This document shows positions 22,638 through 34,600 of a DNA stretch of 64,000 nucleotides, one piece after another. The translations under genes and the position numbers were made by a program. The stretch comes from Antedon mediterranea (Eukaryota > Echinodermata > Crinoidea > Comatulida > Antedonidae): positions 13,724,601 to 13,788,600 of the forward strand of contig NC_092677.1 of the NCBI RefSeq assembly GCF_964355755.1. Direction: 5' to 3'. The notes beneath the pieces were generated by a model. The model made no database searches. It had not been told where the DNA came from and saw nothing but the letters and a program-made list of their open reading frames with translations. Each line of letters opens with the position of its first letter. Positions within the stretch are counted from its first letter, which is position 1.

Positions 22638-25600
22638 ATGGCTGACAATTACAATCCGTTTTTAGATGATATTGATTCAGATACTGTCGGTGTTAGTATT
22701 GCAGATTGTATTGAAGTTGATGTAAATAGTAGTCAGGAAGAATTATCTACTCGTAAGGAAACGTTAACACCACAACCAAATGAATTAAACTGGGATATAA
22801 TCGCAGCTAAGCTAATCAAAGACAACCTGGTTCTCACCGCCCTCGAACTGCATACTGAGTTGGTAGAGAGCGGCCGAGAGCTGCCCCGCCTCCGCGATTA
22901 CTTTTCTAACCCTGGGAATTTTGAAAGGCAAGATAATACATTCAAAGATGCAGGAACTCTACCACTACGTAAGCTAATTTTAAATCATAAACTATTATAG
23001 TTTATTCTAAATTTCTTTTAATATTATTTTTACATTACATTGAATTTAAATTAATAAAATAAAGAATGAAAACATTATTGTGTGTGATGAGGCTATGCTA
23101 GCTATATGGCCCTGCTGGCTCGGATTAGGCCAAGTTGAGCCGCCGACAAGTTGAGCCGCCACCAGAAAAACGTTATTTTTTATGGAACGCCAAATGCTAA
23201 CTTTCGCCGGTGCTCGTTCTATTTATATTAGGGATCGATGTACATTCAAAAGTTTATATATCATGGTTTTTAGTATATATATTATTAAATATTATAATTA
23301 AAGAAATAATTATGAAAATCTGGCTTGTAGATTCCAAAATATAAAACATCACCGAAAGTGATCGTTTTAGCCAAAAATGACGTAAACATGTTGCCCCTCA
23401 GTCGGCAGTTGTATGAACTAGGCTTACTCCATTTTTCGGTAAAATAATTACATAAAATCACGTTTTTTAGTAAAATATTTTGTGTATTAACATTGTAAAA
23501 TTCAATAAAATATGATATTAAAAGATTAGTAAATAAAAAATAATATTTATTTAACCTCATTCGAAGAAGGTTAATACTCTATTAATTAGTCCTGAGAGAG
23601 GACAACATAGGCCATCGGGTGAAAATCCTATCGTTCAATCCCGTTCCAGTCTCATTAGCCTAAAAAAACTCTACATGATAATTATGTTAATAATATTTTA
23701 AAAGTAATAACACAAAGTTTCACCTAAAAAACGTATCATATAACAAGGAAATCACATTTCAACGTCAGTATTTGAAAATTTTTTTACATTGTGTTGACCC
23801 ATGACCTTTTCCACACGAAACTCTTTTAGCCAAAAAATGTTTTTTTTTCATTGAGGTTTTATTCATTAAATAAAATATTTATTCACAAAAACTACATTGA
23901 AGAAGCTCAGTGATATTTAGTATATTAATTATAACAGAAAACTTGATAATAAAACAGTATTATCGTAATTTTAGTACAACAATTGTTAACGATTTGGTGA
24001 ATATGGACGCGTGACATGAACTGTGCACAAACAACAGCATGGCTTCGATTGATGAAAGCCACGTTTGTGATCTTCAAATAAAATGTTGTTTTCACCATGA
24101 AAACATTACTGATAAAACGGCATTTCCAATTACGGAAGTTCGATTTTATAAGGTTGTTGCTTGTACCAAGTTATGGGTAAACTTAGATGGTACCTGTAAA
24201 GATATTGCTAATAAACTAGTATCCGAGCTAGATATTCTTAATGCGTCATATGAAGACATAATAACAAAGCATCCATATTTTGGATTTCATCACCATTGTT
24301 ATCGTAAATACATCAACACAAGAACGATAGAATTGGTAAGTTTAACACATTCACTAGCCTAGGTTTATTTCCTTTAGTGCAAACGATTCAAACCAAAATA
24401 TATAAAATTAGGCCAACAGAAGAGTACCCTCCTCCTACCTTTCCTCCAAAATAAGGTCCTTATCTAGTCCTAGCTAGGGCCTGGCCCTAGCCTAGGCTAT
24501 AATGTATACGCCCTGACAGTGACTCGAACAATGAAAGTAACTAGACTAAAAATTAGAAGTAGGCCAACAAATAGATATAATATACAACTGTGCAGTGGTA
24601 GTAAACTGAGAAACTCTACATTGCCAGTTAACAAAATTATTCTTAATTTTTCATTCAGGCTGAAAATCGTGTGTCGAAAAAACGAAAAATGGAAAGTTCC
24701 CAGCCAACTGACCTTGCTAGTACTAGTAGTACTGCTAGTGATCCTCCACCTACTAAGAAGACAAAACATTTGTTACGGAGCAAGACCCGTATCAGTCAAT
24801 CAGGGACTATTTTACCTAAAGTATGTATCATTTGTAAAAAGGCACAGAAGCAGATTAGAAAAAATTACAAAACCTGCAACCAGAAATTGAGAAAGGCTCT
24901 CACAGATGATGCAGGTAAGAGCCTTTTAAAACAATTAATACAATTTTTTGTACGTGGTATAGATTATGTACATATATAACTTATTAACCATTTTTTTATG
25001 CTGTATATTTAAAGGATTCCTAAGAGCAGCTGCTGAAATGAAAAATGACCAAGAAATGTTGAAGGACATACACGGAAAGAGCTGTGCTTGCATTGAAGTG
25101 AGGTACCATGACTCATGCTACAGGGAATATATAAAAATTGTGCACCGAAAGAAACATATTCATGCAAAGTATGTTTAATTTTATTTATGTTAAGTTATTG
25201 TATGTAAGCCTTATTATTATACATATTATTATTACTGTATATATTAATTTGATATATATCATATACCAACCAAGAGATTTGTCATTATTTGTTCAGGTCT
25301 TCAACAAAGTCATTTTTTGATGAACATAAAAAAGGCTACAATGTGTTTTGTGAAACAATTATTAAAGGAAGAATGAAAACCGGTCAAGAAATCATCAGAT
25401 TAAGTAAACTTCAGAAGTACCTTGACAAGTATATTCAAGAAGAGGAACATATTAATTTGGGATATGTAAGGTACTGTATGCAGTTTGATTAATTTTCTTA
25501 CCTTACAATGGAACATATGCGTAATAATGATATTGTTAATTTAATTTACCTTCACAATAAGTTATAGCTTCTAATGCAATATTTTGTTTTATAACAGGTC

Positions 25601-28600
25601 AGATTTACTAAAAGCAAAACTCGAAAAAGATTTTCCAGAGCTTGTATTCCATTTACCAAGTAAAAGGTTAGTAATTACAAATTGTAGATATATAGATGGT
25701 AACCCATAACAAATTGGAATGCTTTTTTTTTTAACAATTTGAATGTATGTATACTATATTATAATAAAGTAATTATACTTTTTTTGGCATTTTTTAGGAA
25801 TGAGGCAACCATGGTTTATTTTGCTGACATATCCACAGGCTCTTTTGCTGAGCAATTTTTGGAATCAGAAGAGAGTACTGACCTGTCATCAGATGCATCT
25901 GTTAATCCTGATATATCTACCACTACAAATAAAGAGGAAAGATATCATTTGCAAGATGAATCACGAACAATTCACTTAGCAGGTAAACCATATTGTATAA
26001 TTGTTTTAGACAACATATGAATTCATTAAAATAATAGCCTATTTAATGGTAACTTTATTTGTCTTTACAGGCCTGATTTTAAAGAATGCAATCAAGACAT
26101 CAGAGTCAATGGACTATAAGTGGCCTCCACGAGCAAGTGATATTAACAATGTAGTTATGAGTGACATCATTCCATTCCACCTTTTTAATATCTTGGCAAT
26201 ATGTACCAACACAGTACAGGAACACATTGATCCATCGATGGCAAGTGTTCCAGAAGAAATCCGAAATAAACTTGAGGCAATCTGTCAAGACATTGTGTAC
26301 TTAGCTTCAAGAGGCAGGCGACAAACACCAAAATCCTTAGCACTTGGTCTTACTGTTAGGCATATGACTGGTTCCACGCACCTCTTAGATGTATTAAGTA
26401 AATTTGGACATTGTAGCTCTCCAGACACTATTGTTTCATACGAAACAAGTCTTGCGATGTTTCGATTGTCCACTGCTAATGCTGTTCCGGATGGTTTCAG
26501 GCGTGGGGAACTTGTTACTATGGTTTGGGACAACATTGATTTTAATGAAGAAACCACAAGTGGCCAAGGCACAACACACCACACCAATGGCATTATGCTT
26601 CAAGTGCAAAAAGATGATCCATTGCCAACTTCAGAAGAACGTCCAGTCATTAAAAAAGGTATCCGTAAATTTAAACATGTGGAAGTTGAGCTGAATGAAT
26701 ACAATCGTGTAAAGCGTGTTGGTCCATCATGCAATGTTCACGATCCAGAAAGCTTGTCTGTTGATAACTGGAAATCACTTCTCACTCCTTCCCAAGAAGC
26801 AGATTTCAGATTTTTGATGGCAAGGCTATATGGCGGTGCGTCCATACCTGGATGGACAGGCTACAACATCACTACCCACAACTACAGTATCCAAAAAACT
26901 GCAATTCACTACTTACCTGTGATAGAAGCCTCTGCTACAGAATTGACAACTATTAATACTGTGATATACAAAAGTATTGATATGGCAAATAGGTTCATGT
27001 TACCGCATATAGTCTGTGTCTTTGACCAGGCTATTTATGCAAAAGTACAAGAAATTCGATGGGCTGATGACAATTTGAAGAGTAGACTCGTTGTTCGCCT
27101 AGGTGAATTTCACACCTGCATGTCCTTTATGTCCATTATTGGAAAGAGATTTAGCGATACCGGTTTTCAAGATATTCTTGTTGAGGCAGGTGTTGTTGCT
27201 GGTGGATCGATAAAAGGAGTTCTTTCAGGTCATCACTACAATCGAGCCATACATACTCATAAAATTATATTTGAGACATTTGAACAACTGAGATTCCATG
27301 CCTATCTTGATTCACTTGAAGAAGGTCAATATGACACTACCATTTCCCAATTGGAAGGAATTGATTGGAAAGATGTTCAAAGTCATAGAGATGATATTCA
27401 AGACATTTACGGCATGTATGAATGTTACATAACGATGAAGAGGAAAGATGATCCAACTTTTGACTTTTGGAGCTCTTACCTTGATATGGTTTCGTTGCTG
27501 TTATCGTTCATACGAGCAACTAGAACGTCTGATTGGCAACTTCATCTAGCCACAATCAGGATGATGCTACCATGGTTTTATTCATATGACCGAACCAACT
27601 ATGCCAGGTACCTGCCAGCCTACTGGGTAGAGATGCTAGAATTAGAGAGGACCCACCCGAAAGTCTACAAAGACATATGTCAGCAGGGAACATGGACTGT
27701 TCAACGACAAGACAGATATCCATTTGCATCTATAGCATGTGACCAGACTATAGAAGAAACCTTAAACCGAGATTGCAAAATACAAGGAGGTATCAAAAGG
27801 TTCACATTGAACAGATCTGCAGTTCAACGTTGGTTGCTAGCCCAACCTGAACGTGCGGAGATTGCCAGATCCTGTGAGAGGATGTGCGGATTTGAAACTG
27901 AATTTCGTAATTCAAAAGAACTTGATGGCACACGAATCAAAATGATCAGGGACTTAGTGGAATCTGTCAAGTCTACAACCTGTAGCATGGTCAACCCGTT
28001 TACATGTTCCAGTGAAGAATTGTTAAACATAAGTTCAGGTGCAGTGGCTATTGAAAAAGTCCGTTCAGATCTTCTGACAGCGTATGATGTTGGGGAGAAA
28101 GAAGCAGATGAATTCTTAAAAAGCAGGATCTGCAGTACTGGAACGACCTCATTGTTTGCAACAGTTAAGCAAAAGAAATTGAAAACCTTTCAAGACAACT
28201 ACAAGCAAACAAAAATAAGTTCTACAACTATAGTGAAAGGGAATAAAGAGCTGTACTCCCGACTGCTTGTTGTTGGGCAAACTCGTGGCATTAACATGAA
28301 GGAGGTTATGTCATTCTGTCTGGGTGATATTCCCTTTCCATTGGCCAACGGTCCGAAATCCTTGGTAAAGACAGACAAAAGTTCACTGCTAAAGATTTTG
28401 GAAGGCAAAGGTGACAACTCAATTTACACATCAAAACCTGATCCAAATAGTGCACTCATGATTGATGCAATGGCACTACTTCAAGCTATTAGTAAACGCA
28501 ACATACCAAATACACTTGAAGAATTAGCTATGAACATTTTGAAGCAACTACAGTTTATTGCCTCATCATACAAATGTTCGCGGGTGGATTTTGTTTGTGA

Positions 28601-31600
28601 CAAATATCCAATTGTCAGCATTAAAAATCTTGAACGTGAAAAACGAGCTGGAAAGGGATCAGAGGTCATCAAAATCTATGGACAAGAACAGAAAACCCCA
28701 AAGCAATACAAGAAATTCTTGTCAAATGGACAAAACAAAGAGGCTCTTATAGAATTTATTTTTGAAACTTGGTCAAAATCAACAGGTATCACAATATCAT
28801 TTCCAGTCTATGTTACTCATGGAAGTCATTGCCATAAATTGACTTGGACAGATGGTGTTTGCAATGCTGTTAATGTGCCGGAATTGTTTTGTGACCATGA
28901 GGAAGCGGATACTAGATTAATTCTACATGCTGAGCATGCCAGTTATTCACACTCAAGTATAATTATCAAAAGTCCTGACACAGATGTGGCCATTCTTGCT
29001 TTAAGTCATGCCGAAACAATTCAGTCGCAGGTATTTTTTATGACGGGACACAACAACACAAAACGGATTATCAAGATCAACAAGCTAGCTGACATCCTAG
29101 GATTGCGCTTGTGCAGAGCTCTTATTGGGCTACACGTGTTCACGGGTTGTGATTCCACAAGTGCTTTTTATGGAAAAGGCAAGAAAAAAGCAATGGAGGT
29201 GATGTCTAATGCTGATGAGTACCTTGATGTTTTTCAAGAATTAGGGTCTTCATTTTCTATGTCTGACCAGCTGTTAATTTCACTAGAACGATTTGTTTGT
29301 TTGCTTTATGGTCATAAAAATGTAAGTCTTATCAATGAAGCAAGGTATTTGTCATTCTGCAAAACAGCATCTGAGAAATGTTTGCCACCATGTCAGGATG
29401 CACTTCTACAGCACATAAAACGGTGCAATTATCAATCTACAATTTGTCGTATGGCAACAACTCCTGTAGTCAACGCACCATCACCAAATGAACATGGATG
29501 GACAGTGGATGATTCAAAAATTAGTGTAAAATGGATGACTCAGGACCCAGCACCGCAGACATTATTAGAAATAATAAAATGTGGTTGTAAGTCTGGATGC
29601 AACCAAGGAAGGTGTCAATGCAAAAAATCAAGTATGAAATGCTCTGATCTCTGCCGCTGCACCAACTGCGAGAATAGACTGGAAAACAAAGCTGATGATG
29701 AATCAGAAGATGAAGAGCTTGATGATATCTGTTTGGATGACCTCTTTGCATAGGCTTTTTAATACCTTTTACTTACTGTATTTTACTTGTGACTTGTTTA
29801 ATGCACTGTATTATTTTGCCTAACAATAATCATTGTTTATAATGAAGGGATAAATTTTGTGTCATGTTAGAGCATTAAAGTACTTTCATGCACAATTTCA
29901 TATTCCCTACATTTATAATGTAGTATTTGTTATGTAAGCTGTAGAAGTTAACATACTACATTAGTATGGATTTTGACCACAGCCCTGGTTTTTGACTTGT
30001 GACTTGACTTGAACTTGGTTCAAAATGCCTACAATAATAAAGGGATCAATGTTGTGCCATGTTAGAGCAATTGTGCTTCCATGCATTATGTGCCTCATCC
30101 CTACATTCAAAATGTAGTATTTGTTATGTAAGCTGTAGAAGTTAACATACTACATTAGTATGGATTTTGACCACAGCCCTGGTTTTTGACTTGTGACTTG
30201 ACTTGAACTTGGTTTAAAATGCCTACAATAATAAAGGGATCAATGTTGTGCCATGTTAGAGCAATTGTGCTTCCATGCATTATGTGCCTCATCCCTACAT
30301 TCAAAATGTAGTATTTGTTATGTAAGCTGTAGAAGTTAACATACTACATTAGTATGGATTTTGACCACAGCCCTGGTTTTTGACTTGTGACTTGACTTGA
30401 ACTTGGTTCAAAATGCCTACAATAATAAAGGGATCAATGTTGTGCCATGTTAGTCTAGAATTGTACTCTCATGCATACATTATATTCCCTACATGTGGGA
30501 AGAATGACAGAGAACCTTCACGTGGTCCTTCCTGTTATGCCTTAGGGTAACCGATCTCTGCAACTATACCAATATTACTTACCGTATGTTCATTCATGTT
30601 GAATTATATAACGGATAAAATATATAAATCTGATAGCATTAGTATCCTTTTATTTTTGTAATTTGTAAATTCTGTATATGCATCTTATCTGTACATATTT
30701 TACAGTACTGTGTATTTTACTTTGTGTTTTAACATTTAAATGATTTTATTCTATTTTTATATTAAGTTGCCATGAGAAAAACCAATTTCAAATCTTTCGT
30801 TGATGAAGTTATCTTGTATCTTGTAAATCTAAACATTAAAATTTAGTTGAAATGTGTTGTGGTCTTAATTAAATGGTTTAATTTTCAAAAGTATTGATAG
30901 AAATAAAGAAATAATTCAAATGCTTTTAGAATTATATATATAACGTGTATTTGATGGCAGACACTCGTTTATAATTGTAAATTAAATAAACTACAGTAAT
31001 TTAACTTATGACGCGACTTGACTTAGCCTGACGCGTTTTACCTTGACAGTGACGCGATTAGATTTTAATTGACGCGATCTAACGAGTCGGGACGTAACAA
31101 CGTACAATTACCACGGTACTCGTCCACGCTTTTTGCCTGTTACTTCAGCGGGATGTTTTTAATCTTTCGGGCTAGCGATGGTCTTTTATCAAGATAATTG
31201 TGCTTATGTGATACGGTATTTTGGTGAAAAAGTTCAAATTATTACTTAAAACATGTTAATAGATTGATCTATGACAATTTTTTGTATACTAAAGAGGTTG
31301 GAGCGAAAAGTGTTTTCTAGTGGCTTTTTTTTCTTCACCCGATGGCCTAACATGACTTTACGTGGTAGGCCTACACGTGGCGAGAAAAATTATGAGTGCA
31401 CTGAATTTTTTCCTCGAAAGATTAAAAACAATTACATTATTAAATATTACTACTTTCCTTTGCTGTGTTGTTAATTATAATATGTAATTATATATTATTT
31501 ATTTTCATGACACAATAAACCAAGACCATGAACTTATGTACTAGGACACCATCCTAATCACTACGCGAAATGTCGTAAAAGACGCATGCACTGGGCGTTT

Positions 31601-34600
31601 CATAGAAATCACCGGCGGCTCAACTTGTCGGCGGCCCAACCGGTCATATCCCGCTGGCTCGAGTTGATGGATCTGATGGATTCTCTACTTCACGTTTTTT
31701 TTTGTTTCAGAGAGATTATTTAGAGGGTTAGGTTTTTAATATTTAGGAACTTTTACCGTACCATTAGCAAACGGAAGCACTCTATAATAATTACAATAGA
31801 CCTTAGTTTTTAGAAGTATGGATACGGTACCATATCTTTATTTAGCCATGGAATGGGATGGCGAAATATTAAATCCTTTTCATTCATTGCTTGGTGTATG
31901 TGCTGTATTTATATAGTTAGTACTGTAGTTTCCTGTTTTGTGTTTTTCTAAATCTGAACCTCTTGTATATTTAGTATTTATATTGTTTGTATTTATTTTA
32001 TATTTATTTTACTTTCAGTTATGATTGTTTCACTCCTAACCCTTTGTTTTGTTTTCTGTCAGAACGTACTTCCAGTGTCGCGACCTTTGACTCTTTGGAT
32101 TTTGCCCGTTACTCTGATGACGGTGTTAATCAGGCAGATGAACGATGTGCCGTTTTAGAATTTGAATTAAGAAAAGCGAAAGAAACAATTAAATCACTAA
32201 GAGTAAATTTAACAGAGGCCGCAGGTAATACTAATTTTCATTGTATAATCATTTTGGCTGGTTCCAATTAATGCAAATTTGGTGTATTATGTTAAAATGT
32301 ATAGGAGCTTTATTTTTTTCATAATGTTCTGTGCATTTAACTAAATTCTAGCAGTATGACTAACAATTGATTATTTTTTTTAACCAGCTGCAAAATTTTT
32401 ATCAAAAGACAGCAATCTTAATAATATTCATCATTTATTATACCTGTGCTAATGTACTGTGAAATAAAAGTTTGTTAATATCTAATAACCGACGACCGAT
32501 TACTGTAATTTAATACTAAAAAAAGTTCTTTATTAGCAAACCTTTATATAGTTCTTTATAATCCTTTACATTTAGTGATAAACAGTCTATTTTGTGCCTA
32601 GCTTACCTGGATAAACCGATAATAGCCCTTTCTCCTCGAAGAGCGAGATATACCTCATAAAGTAGACATTTTTCACATTTTATTCTTACAGTACTGTATA
32701 TCTGGAATTAATTAGAATGTCCTAATTTCAATGATTTAAAAATATGATTTATAATTTAATCTTTATGATACTATTTAGTAATTAATTTGTAATGAATCTA
32801 AAACCTCTACCATTGACCTATAAATTAAATATGTCCATGATTCTACTAAGCACAATTGTAAAATATAAACAAACTGTAAACAAATTGTTTTATTAAATAC
32901 AGACATTAAAAGATTCCATTAATATCCAGAAAAATGGAATGAATGAATTAATTTTCAGTAGCCTATATCATCAATGGGCAGTTTGGAGTTTGTTGAAGTC
33001 TATAAATTATTTTACAGTAAATTATTTACTTTAGTATAAATTATTCCAGATTTTGTCAGAAAACTAATCATTTTTTGCATTTTCCTTTTACTAACTTGCA
33101 TGTACTGTACATAATTTTTCGTTGTCATAAGTCCTTACACTCTCTATGTTGATTGATTAAGTTTGAGTAGGGAGTAATTACAAGACAACTCACTGGTTTG
33201 AGGTTGAATTTAATTATCCATTAAACTAAGCTTTTGTATTGTAAATTTTGAAATATTAATTATTAATATTAATGCCTTCTTTACGCAGAGAGTCAGATGA
33301 ATCCTTATTATTAAAAGCTTTTCAATGTTATGAAGTAAATTATGGACATTCCATGTAACGACAATGTCTTACTTGGCAACATATTTATATTATACCAGGA
33401 GATTGAGTAAATGATTTTAGATAATAGACGAGTGTAGAGTAACAAAACATCTATTGTACTATTAGTATTTGATCATTTTCAAGAATCTCATTATTTTCAG
33501 GATTCTTAATGATTAAATATTGTAGATCCAAATGTTGATTTCTCAAAAGTGTCTTTTGTCTCTGTCATTATTTAGAAGAATACATATGCATGTATTATTA
33601 TTATTCACAATTACTTCATTTCATATAATTATTTTCAGCTATTGTGTTTTTATTATTAAACAAACAAGGAAATAAAATAAACCAATCATTATAATCATAA
33701 TCAATATCAAAATCATAATCAATCATAAAGTGGTTAATTAAATTTATTTACTTCATCTTTGCTACCAACGTTATAACTTTAACTTTATTTCAATACAAAA
33801 TTCAACACTTGAATCATCAGATCGAAGGCTGCTACTTATTATAATACTACTGTATTTACGAAAGTTATAATTTACGTACTTATGATTAAAAAACTCTACA
33901 AAAAAAGAGAGACTTACTATTATTGAATCATATTTTATCTGAAACATATTAGTACAGTAGTAACCTGCACATACATTATTTACAATATTGGTGATGATAA
34001 TTGATATCATAATTTACATTGAGAGTGGATGAAGTTTAATCTAGAATGAATACAATGTGAACAATGGGTCTCTCTGATATAAATAATCTATGATTTCCCC
34101 AATTGTTGTATGTAATTTGTGTATTGTTCTCTTTTGAATACAAAACACTATTATTATTATTATATTTTCCATACACTGTACTGTAGTTACAGCAATAGTA
34201 CCTTTGTAGAAAGGGATTAATAATCCTTACATTCATTCAAATATTTTACCAGCATAAAAATTAGAGGAAAAACTATTATGAATAATGTTGACAGTATTCA
34301 ATACATGTATTAATAGTATAGAGAATTGATTTTTTATAAAGAAGAATAATAATTGTGTTATTTTATAGCATTATATAATATAATGTTGGGAAAGGGGAAA
34401 GCTGAGCACAGGATAGTCTCCCAGTAGTAATAGTAGTAGTACATAGTAAAGAGGGAAGCCAATTTTTCTTATTTTAAGCCCTTCAAAAGGAGTCTTCTAC
34501 GTAGATTCTTTTGTTGAATTTTAAGTTTTTTTACATTTGTTATTTTTTCTTTTTTTAGAGTGTGAATTATCGTCACCTACTCACAGTAAAAATGATAATG

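Larger units (their letters stand above)
23123..31652 (+). mobile_element. 8.5-kb DNA transposon with FEN1/XPG-like nuclease gene
   Basis: The terminal inverted repeats at 23134-23160 and 31614-31640 match in 26 of 27 positions. Each consists of two GTTGAGCCGCC blocks separated by GACAA, with the outer block of the right end carrying G for A. Weaker symmetry continues outwards to the 9-bp duplication (GATTAGGCC versus GATATGACC) and inwards (ATGGAACGCC / ATGAAACGCC). A further exact 16-bp inverted pair, TAGGCCATCGGGTGAA, lies at about 23609 and 31336. Inside are a seven-exon gene (24039-29753), a 194-bp tandem array and TGACGCG subterminal repeats. The whole element sits in RELCH intron 1 on the sense strand. 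I recall XPG-like nucleases from Academ elements, so that superfamily is the first candidate; the name is an inference. Confidence 0.8.
23114..31661. other. 9-bp candidate target-site duplication bracketing the transposon
   Basis: GCTGGCTCG occurs in the same orientation at 23114-23122 and 31653-31661, exactly at the outer limits of the inverted-repeat ends. The context (CCCT versus CCC just before it) is slightly similar too, so a one- or two-base shift in the boundary is possible. Confidence 0.65.

Noticed and set aside
24497-24769. Minus-strand 90-codon frame opposite the transposon gene
   Set aside because: It is a shadow of exon 2 and intron 1 of the spliced plus-strand gene and has no motif.
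26046-29753. Treating the 1235-codon frame as a complete single-exon gene starting at 26046
   Set aside because: That ATG lies in the intron before a clear TTTACAG acceptor (26064-26070), and six upstream exons join in phase.
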